DNA of 64,000 nt from Pogostemon cablin (Eukaryota > Streptophyta > Magnoliopsida > Lamiales > Lamiaceae). Each line of letters starts with the position of its first letter. Position 1 is the stretch's first letter. This document shows positions 56,337 through 64,000 of this stretch, in pieces. The stretch covers positions 30,545,405-30,609,404 of the forward strand of contig CM042975.1 in NCBI GenBank assembly GCA_023678885.1. Direction: 5' to 3'. Under the pieces are notes generated by a model. The model saw only the letters and a list, made by a program, of their open reading frames with translations, had not been told where the DNA came from and did no database searches. Position numbers and translations under genes: made by a program.

Positions 56337-56700
56337 CGTTGAGGGGTCAACATTGAGGTGCCCCTGATTGAAAGGTCAGGGGTTCAAGCCCCCCGGAGCG
56401 CAATGGTGGAACAATTAATATTGAGGGCTACAAGCGACATTGTGGGAGGCTGAAATTCAGTGGGAACCTGCGGCTCGGTGGGAACCTGCGGCTGAGCTAG
56501 GGAGAGGGTCAGCATGGAGCAATCACCAGCATGGAGCAATCACTTGGGGATCGACTCCTTGTGCGTAGTAGTTAAAGATATTAGGAACCTGTGATCCATT
56601 GTGTAGTTACCGCGATTTACTTGGAGGCAGTTCTGAAGGGCCGGGACTGTTTCCTCGAGAACTAGTCGGGCGTAAGCCCGGAACCTCGGTATCAAAAAAA
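56337..56700 (+). mobile_element. SINE (tRNA-type promoter) with 15-bp target duplication
   Basis: Flanked by AAAAAAACTGGATCA at 56322-56336 and 56701-56715, with a poly-A tail at the right. GGGGTTCAAGCCCC near 56382 fits a tRNA-type B box; the A box is less clear. Length ~364 bp. A tandem duplication inside (GTGGGAACCTGCGGCT twice near 56460; CAGCATGGAGCAATCAC twice near 56512) adds length. Non-coding, transcribed by RNA polymerase III in this class. Confidence 0.85.
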
Positions 56701-56735
56701 AAAAAAACTGGATCATGAAAATTTCCGACGTACTA

Positions 56736-56970
56736 CTCCCTCTGTCAAAATTTTTTTTGACACAATTTCCTTAAAAGTTTTTGTGAGATATGGACCCACA
56801 CAAAAATAATTTATTTATTTATATTGGTCCACCACACATCATACTCACCACTAATACAATTACCCATTACACATTAAATATTATTTCTTTCATTTCACCT
56901 TACATTAAATTATAATACTCCTTAATTTTCATATAAAAAAAAAGCGTCAATTTCTCCGGGGAGGAGGGAG
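56736..56970. mobile_element. Stowaway-type MITE
   Basis: CTCCCTCTGTCAAAA to CCGGGGAGGAGGGAG, TA on both sides (56734-56735, 56971-56972). Confidence 0.85.
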
Positions 56971-58358
56971 TATATTCTTAGAGGGAATAAATGATTGTTT
57001 TCAAAACAATTGTACTCTGTTCTTAATTATAAGAATATTTTCATAGAATTTATATTTTCGGGTTCATTTATTTATATTTTTCTTTTCAAAATAAATTGTA
57101 CTCTGTTCTTAATTATAAGAATATTTTCATAGAATTTATATTTTCGGGGTATATTTATTTACATTTTTTCTTTTTCGGTGAAGGGTTTCACACTTAAAAA
57201 CTAATACTCTCTTTTATCTTATCATAATAAATATTTGATTATAGAAATTTAAAGAAATTTTAGCAACTTTTGTACATATTTTAGCATTTTTTGTTTTAGT
57301 ACTGTTATGAATATTAGAGATGAGTGATAAATTTGAAATTAAGATAATGTTTTGAGATTATAAGATAAAATATTATTTCCTTTATTGGGTGTGAATTAAG
57401 GATTTTGTAATAAAAAAGAAAATGAAGAAAGTATAAAGATATTTATAAAATAAAGGGAGATCCCGTTATTATTTCTTCTGAAACTAAAAATCTTTAATAA
57501 CAAGAAAGCGTTAATAATAAAATGCTTGTTAAAAATCTTTTGTTATGGAAGCTATTATGACAGAAAATAAGCAATAACTATGGGATTTCTATCGGTACTA
57601 ATCAATTTTCTTGTAGTGCATCATATGTAATTTTGAATAACTTTTTTTGGAATTTCTCTTTTCCAATGAAAGTCCTATATTAATTTAATAAAGTGCTATA
57701 GATGTATACTTCCATAGGGTATTTTATTGTGTTGAGTATTAATCTTTAGAATGGTGATAAGTAATTCTTTTCAAAAGTAATACTCCTATTACCTTTTATT
57801 TTGAAAAGTAAAAATCTGTTATAAAGAAGAGATTAAATGGAGAATAATATGTTCGGATTTTTTTGTGTTACAACTTTTGCATGAATGACATATAAAAAAG
57901 AGATGAAAAAAACTAAACTCAAACAAAAAAGTATAAATGAAAGAGACAATAATCGATTTTCTTTCCCTTCTTATATGTCAATTATATATATAATCAGTAG
58001 TAATATTACTTCAAAATAGTGCAGGAGAACCAATGTGGTAAACGATAATGCCCTAGAATATAAAGTATTTGCCTTTGATAATTATACAAATATATAAATC
58101 ATATTCAATTGGATTAATTAAGTAATAACTAATAAGTAATAAGTAATTACCTAGCTGTTAAGACGGCAAAAATAGAAATCGCCGGCAAATATTAATTAAT
58201 GATTAACCCTAATTAAATAAATGCCAGTTCAGCAAACCCTAAATCCAGACTTTCTTCCAACCCTTTAAAAACCCTTCTTCTTCATGACTCAGTCAGCCAT
58301 ATTAATTTTTCACATCCATTCATCCACCATTCTTGAACCTTCAAGCTAGCTAGCTTTC
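56971..58358. other. Upstream region of the WRI-like gene
   Basis: An ~83-bp tandem duplication (AATTGTACTCTGTTCTTAAT ... TATATTTTCGGG) lies at 57003-57160. The last ~150 bases (CCCTTTAAAAACCC at ~58260, then C/T-rich sequence) look like a core promoter and 5' UTR. Confidence 0.5.
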
Positions 58359-61300
58359 ATGGGAAAGTTATCACACAATTCTAACAACAACATCAGTAGT
58401 ACTAGTAATCCTACTTCCAACATGAACATGAACATGAATGTCTGCACTAATCCTGTAAGAATGAAGCCCAAACGTACTAGGAAAACCATCCCTAGAGACT
58501 CACCACCGCAACGTAGCTCGATTTATCGAGGCGTAACCAGGTTTTTTTTTTTCTTTCTTTCTTTTTTTGGAGTATTAATTGTTGTTCATGCATGGATGGA
58601 TATTGCACATTGCTCAAGTTTCATCACTAATCAAAATTAGTATTAATTATATGTATTTTTTAATGAATAGTAATGATTTAGTTGATTAATTAGGCATAGA
58701 TGGACTGGTAGATATGAAGCACATTTGTGGGATAAGAACTGCTGGAATGAGGCTCAGAATAAGAAGGGTAGACAAGGTTGGTTTATTATTTATTTTTATT
58801 TCAATTTCCATCCAATTAATTCATTCATTTTTAATAGAATTGTTGGTTGATGCTTTTTTTTTTCATGGGTTGATGAATTAATTTGGTGAAATAATTCTTG
58901 ATGGATGCAGTCTATCTTGGTATGTTGTAACTTTCACAAATAATGCAAGATTTTTTTAATATTTAATTACAGTTTTTAAAAATGCATTAATTAATTATAT
59001 AAATGTTTAATCAGGTGCTTATGATGATGAAGAAGCAGCTGCTCATGCTTATGATTTAGCTGCACTCAAGTATTGGGGTCAAGATACCATTCTCAATTTT
59101 CCAGTAATTAATTAATGCTCCTTAATATCTAATAATTAATATGTTTATATAAAAAAGAATAGATGTATCTCATGTTTTTTTTCTTAAAAATGCTAATTTT
59201 TTTATTTTTATTTTTTTGGATTTTATAAGTACATATGGCTAATTAATTTTGTAGGTTTCAACATATGAGAAAGAAATAGTAGAAATGGGGGGACAGGCTA
59301 GAGAAGAGTACATTGGATCCTTGAGAAGGTAGGTGTAATAAAAGAGATATGAATGACTGTTAATTCCAATAAATAAAAAATAAGATATTTTGAGGATTAT
59401 ATTTCTAAAAATGTAGTCAGAACTTATTGAGTATTTATGAATGTTGAAAATACAGGAAAAGCAGTGGCTTCTCTAGGGGAGTGTCCAAGTATAGAGGGGT
59501 TGCAAGGTATGTTCAATTCATAAATGGGATGGAGTTTTTTTGGATCTAAATTTGACTAACTATTAAGTAGCTAGCTAGGGTTCAATAAAAAATTAAAATA
59601 ATTATAATTATAATAAATTAATAATAATTGAGGCTTAATATGAAACTCTTAATTTAGAGTATAGAATCATTTAATGAGAGTCATTTAATCATTTAAATAT
59701 TAGTATTAGAAATCATTAATATGAGCATCTTAGATTCTCAAAAATTTTCTTAAAACATGGATCATGCATGCCAGTAGGATTTTATAAACAAGAGGAGAGT
59801 CGCACGGATTTTCTTCCTCTTTTTTACATCATCTTTATCTTTTATATTAGTAGTTGTATCTTGACATGTAGAGAGAGAGAAATTCAATTGGTGCGTATCA
59901 AGTTTATGTTTTTTTTTTTGGACAAATTCTCTTGTGAAGCGGGTTATTTGTGAGATGGGTCGACCCATCACTAAAGTATGCTAATTGTATAATTAAAGTA
60001 TGTCTAATGGTTATTAAAGTATGTTTTATAAAGTATGCTGAATTTTGCATTAAAGTATGATTTTAACGTGTTATAATATAATTTATTATTAATATACTTT
60101 AACTACAATTAAACATACTTTATCTATACAATAAGCATACTTTAGTGATGGGTCAACCCGTCTCACAAGAGAGTTTCTCTTTTTTTTTTGTATAATTTAC
60201 TCCTTTCTTGAATCTTGAACGTGTCTTCCATCCAATAATATACAATAAAAAATGGTATACTCACTCCGTCCCATGATTATTGTTACACTTACTATAAAGG
60301 GTGTCCCACAATTAATGTTACATTTCTATTTTTGGATAATGGGACCCACACAAAACTATTAAATATCTCTATTGGGCCCACAACACTCCACTAATACAAC
60401 TACCCCAACTACCCACTTTACATTAAAATATTATTTCTCTCACCTCACAACACATTAAAATACAATACTCCTTAATCTCCGTGCAAACAGTAAACGTAAC
60501 AACAATTGCGGGACGGAGGGAGTACTAAAATGACACATAAAATTGACGAGACCAAGTATATCATGTCTACATATAGTATGATGCATATTTTCTAGAGATT
60601 GTTTAATAAGGCGTCAGATATTCTGTTATGTTTTGATGTTACATACATATCTTTTATTACACATTTTATATGAGTGACATTTGTACTATAGAAAAACCTA
60701 AATCATTCTCCATAGTGTTTATAATTTCCTCATAAAATATTATATTTTGTCTCTCAAGTCTCGTTATAATTGACATTCATCAGCAGTGTGCAATATAATA
60801 TGTAATGAAAAATACAACAAAAATTCGAATCGATTTAGTAATTGAAATTTTGGATTTTCAGACATCATCATAATGGAAGATGGGAGGCTCGAATTGGAAG
60901 AGTTTTTGGAAATAAGTATCTCTACCTTGGAACTTATGGTATTTCCATTTTATTTTATTTTATTTATTTAATTAATTCCTAATCTTTCTTTTTAATTTAA
61001 TTTTTAATATTTAAAAATTCCAATCCTGCCCCGCAGCTACACAAGAAGAGGCAGCAATCGCCTACGACATGGCCGCAATAGAGTACCGTGGGCTTAACGC
61101 CGTCACAAACTTCGACCTCAGCCGTTACATCAAATGGCTAAAACCTAACACAACCACCGCCTCCGCCGCCACTACTGAGATAGTCGACACTAAATTGGCC
61201 TCATGTTCCAATTACGACTCCGGTACCGCCTCAGAATCCCTACCACCACTCTGGCAACCTTCCGACTCCAGCGAAACCGCAGCAGCTCAGCCGCGCGCCA

Positions 61301-61551
61301 CCACCGCCACCTCAGCCCTAAGCCTTCTGCTGCAGTCTTCCAAGTTTAAAGAACTGATGGAAATGAACATGGCGGCGGAGTCGCCGTCGACTCCACCGCA
61401 AAACACGATTCCTGAGGATGTGAAAACGCTATTTGGGTGTGACGATTTTAGCGGCTACGATGATGAGCAGATTCAGGTGGAAGATATTTTTGGGGATTTC
61501 ATGAATCAACGTATGCCCCATTTTGATACTCTTCTTAATATAGAACCTTAA
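58359..61551 (+). CDS. WRINKLED1-family AP2 transcription factor, WRI3/WRI4-like (8 exons)
   Basis: Exons: 58359-58540, 58694-58776, 58911-58919, 59015-59103, 59255-59328, 59456-59506, 60862-60938, 61037-61551. Phases agree and give 359 residues. After an N/S/M-rich start and a basic run (MKPKRTRKTIPRDSP) comes the first AP2 domain ([20 protein letters not shown] ... VYLGAYDDEEAAAHAYDLAA). The linker reads EEYIGSLRRKSSGFSRGVSK and the second AP2 domain is KYRGVARHHHNGRWEARIGR ... YLYLGTYATQEEAAIAYDMA, ending NAVTNFDLSRYIKWL. The C-terminus is acidic and S/T-rich, a likely activation domain. Family members bind AW-box-type sites and switch on fatty-acid synthesis genes; WRI3/WRI4 act in stems and flowers, WRI4 in cuticular wax. 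The linker EEYIGSLRRKSSGFSRG favours WRI3/WRI4 over WRI1. It appears intact. Confidence 0.93.
58911..58919 (+). other. 9-nt micro-exon encoding VYL
   Basis: TCTATCTTG is bounded by GCAG and GTATG. It restores Q-VYL-G between exons 2 and 4 with phase 1 on both sides. A 9-nt exon coding VYL is known in WRI1 and related AP2 genes. Confidence 0.92.
59926..60175. mobile_element. Fold-back MITE in intron 6 of the WRI-like gene
   Basis: Starts ATTCTCTTGTGAAGCGGG and ends CCGTCTCACAAGAGAGT. Same family as 4954-5351, complete but diverged. Confidence 0.75.
60260..60522. mobile_element. Stowaway-type MITE in intron 6 of the WRI-like gene
   Basis: CTCACTCCGTCCC to GGGACGGAGGGAG, TA on both sides (60258-60259, 60523-60524). 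263 bp. Confidence 0.9.
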
Positions 61552-62289
61552 TTTAATTATTATTCTTATTCTTATTTTAGTTTTTTAATTCTTGGAAATT
61601 AGAGATTGGCCCAATATAATTAATCAGGTATTCTTTTGGGGTAGAGTTAATAATATGGAATTGAGATGTGGGAAGTTATGTGTTCTCATTTTCAAAAATA
61701 TTATTGTACTATGGATTTTTATTCTAGTTTTTAAATGATAAATATTACTACTATTTCCAAAATATAACATATAACAATATAAAGACGAATATGTTTTTGT
61801 ATTTTTTAATAATGCAATTGATTGAACTCATTTTAATTAATCATACACATCTATGCTTGTCATAAAACATGGAAATTGGCTACCAATTTATCCAATCGAA
61901 ATACGACAAAAGAAAAATTGTATTCTCCATTTAAATCGAAATTGAGTCAAATTATATCCGTCCAGTATCCACTCAAATTTAAAGAAAGAAAAATATGTGG
62001 GTTAACCGTTAATCAACATAAAATCTGAAGTTTGTTGATAAGAATAGCCCGGCCCATGATAATAAGAAGATGGACCGAGCCCACTAATAAAAACTATTTG
62101 GGCCTTCCTCTACATTGCTGGACAAGGTGGAAAAAAAAAAACCTTACACACTATATTAACTCATCAATTAGATGATAAACTATTTCATTCAAAATTAATA
62201 GTCCATATATTTGTAACTAAATTCTTGTTTCAAAAAAGAGAAAATATATGTACTATATTGTAGTAAATTTTACTCAATTCTACACAATA
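61552..62289. other. 3' UTR and downstream region of the WRI-like gene
   Basis: U-rich transcript end likely within the first 250 bases. No further gene. Confidence 0.45.
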
Positions 62290-62606
62290 CTCCCTCCGTC
62301 CCCCAAAGTATTTCACACTTTCCTTTTTCATCCGTCCCTCAAAGTATTTCACACTTTACTTTTACTAAATTTGGTAAAAAATACATTATACTAATACTCA
62401 CTTTTTACACATATCCCAATATAATACTTACTTTTTCACATCTCCCAAAAACTTTACACACTTTTTTCACATCTCTCAATAACTTTACACACCTTTTTTA
62501 TTAAATCAACTAAAATATATATTCTCTTTCTTACTTTATACATAAAAATACAAAATTTTCTTAAACTCCGCGCACACCAATACGCGAAATACTTCCCGGG
62601 ACGTAT
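62290..62606. mobile_element. Stowaway-like MITE with a duplicated left terminus
   Basis: CTCCCTCCGTCCCCCAAAG starts the element. A second CATCCGTCCCTCAAAGTATT 38 bp inside repeats its first part. The right end (CTTCCCGGGACGTATAG) is eroded. Confidence 0.6.
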
Positions 62607-64000
62607 AGAATACAAAAAATAATAATAATAAACAAATTCAAATGACATTGTATTTATTTTATTGAACATTAACACTATCAATCCATAATCCTCCCAACCT
62701 CAACACTAATTGATACTGTCCTTGTTAATGTTCTTGTTTTAAATTCCAAGATTCATTATGTGCTAACTTTGTTAATATTATTTCTTATTTGAAACGAAAA
62801 ATTAATTCATAAATTTGTGAAACCATTTTATTAAATATTTAGAGATTGTTCTTAGATTTAGAAGCATTCTTATTGGAACATTCCCCATAATTTATTCATA
62901 AATTATGAATTACACGTCACCATTTAGATAAATTTCAGATATGGAGAAATGTATGCTTCATTCTTAGTTCCACTTAGCCACCTCAACATAATTCGTCTAC
63001 ATAGCTAAGTTTATTCACACACACCTTTTTAACATTAGTTATTTAAACATGCAATAAAATCTTCTACTAATATAAGTATATACCACTCCGTTTCAAAAAG
63101 TTATTTAAACATGCAATAAAATTTTCTACTAATATATACCACTCCGTCTTCCAAAAAAAAAAAATCCTTTACCTATTCTATTTTTTTATTTCAAAATAAT
63201 CTTCATCTTTCAAAAATAATAAAAAAATGTAGAAAATAAAAAAATCAAAAAAATAAAACTAACCATTTATTACACTTTATTTACTATAATACTACTAAAC
63301 TTAACACACTTAATATTATTTATCATTTATTTATTAAAAAAAAAAACCAAAATCCCTAGATACAACATTTTTCTTAATAAGGGAGGGGATTGGATTTCCT
63401 AATTCTATACTTTGTGTTACATTGGTATTTTTCATAACATTATAAACACCGTGCGTCTTGTGTCACATGAACACCGTGCGTCTTTGCAATTTCCGTGCTC
63501 CTTTGCAATTTAAACCCCTAGCAATATATAGGTTTAAATAGAATATGAAGAGGGAGGGTTGTGTTCACATGGGGTGTTATCTAGAATATTATTGCACATC
63601 ACATGCATCTTCTGCGTAGGGAAATAAATTCAATCATTGCCCTATGGTTTAAACTTTTATTTTTGTATAATTTTTCCTTTTCTCCTACATGTTATTCATC
63701 CAACGGCGTGACACATGATATGATGTACGAAAATGGTATAAAGAATTGGAATCGGTTATTATGACAAGTATCATTCATTTAAAAAGTGAAATACAAAACG
63801 TAACACGAAGTTGGAATGGGTGATCCAAACAAAGTTGGAATATAGATGATCCAATGTCCAGAAGGACCATATACACACTTCTCTTCCCCTTCCACCCCCA
63901 ACCTACCTACCCAGCTGCATATACACAGACACAGTATCACAAACACAGAGGAGTAGATCAAATAAAGTGATAATGTTTCATGCACACAGATCTCTCATGT
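62607..64000. other. AT-rich intergenic DNA
   Basis: A short duplication (AGTTATTTAAACATGCAATA at 63037 and 63101) and a Stowaway-like end (ACTCCGTCTTCC near 63141) are seen. The segment 63480-63575 is an inverted partner of 40810-40905. No gene recognised. Confidence 0.5.
63480..63575 (-). repeat. Dispersed repeat, inverted partner of 40810-40905
   Basis: Contains ATATAGGTTTAAATAG and GTTGTGTTCACATGG, the reverse complement of blocks at 40810-40870. Confidence 0.65.

Noticed and set aside
56382..56395. A tRNA gene
   Set aside because: Only a B-box-like motif is present; no cloverleaf or anticodon arm could be drawn, and the unit has a poly-A tail and target duplication typical of a SINE.

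Overview
This is nuclear DNA from a flowering plant. Protein-coding exons are split by many AT-rich GT-AG introns. The intergenic space is packed with plant transposons: Stowaway, hAT and Mutator-type elements, a Helitron, Ty1-copia and Ty3-gypsy LTR elements, an L1-type LINE and a tRNA-type SINE. The two intact genes have clear eudicot orthologues. The species cannot be named from the window; an asterid is only a guess.

Only two genes look intact, both on the + strand in the right-hand third. The first (47816-53481, 13 exons) encodes an HflX-type ribosome-associated GTPase with an organelle-targeting-like N-terminus; one of its introns has a GC donor. The second (58359-61551, 8 exons) encodes a WRINKLED1-family transcription factor, closest by eye to WRI3/WRI4. 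It has two AP2 domains and the 9-nt micro-exon known from this family.

The rest is a record of transposon activity and gene decay. 1-9053: the end of a long LTR, then an AT-rich zone holding a 4.0-kb Helitron (4081-8097) with fold-back MITEs and a GC-cored element inside it. 9054-18640: nested LTR elements. A gag-only Ty3-gypsy element (9353-15363, target duplication CGCGT) sits inside an older LTR and carries a solo LTR (13270-15222, target duplication AGGCT) in one of its own LTRs. A broken copia gag and a second solo LTR follow. 18640-24350: remnants of three different genes in the same orientation with introns still visible: an RNA-binding-protein-like fragment, a WAVE-DAMPENED2-like (TPX2) pseudogene and an EDR2-like DUF1336 pseudogene that ends at a MITE. 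28105-36864: a large Mutator-like element with convergent genes, a Ulp1-protease-like gene on + and a MURA-type transposase on -, both mutated. Facing arrays of a GGCCGAATAG motif lie near its two ends. 37341-39545: a 5'-truncated LINE with a 17-bp target duplication. 41862-43062: a Pack-MULE-like element. 43711-47063: a copia element with LTRs that look identical but no reverse transcriptase, inserted in a small unidentified coding fragment. 53805-56970: an hAT element, a GC-cored element, a SINE and Stowaway MITEs.

Coordinates of LTR elements, the LINE, SINE, Stowaway and hAT elements come from terminal sequences and target duplications read by eye. Ends of the MULE, the Pack-MULE and the diverged repeats are approximate.
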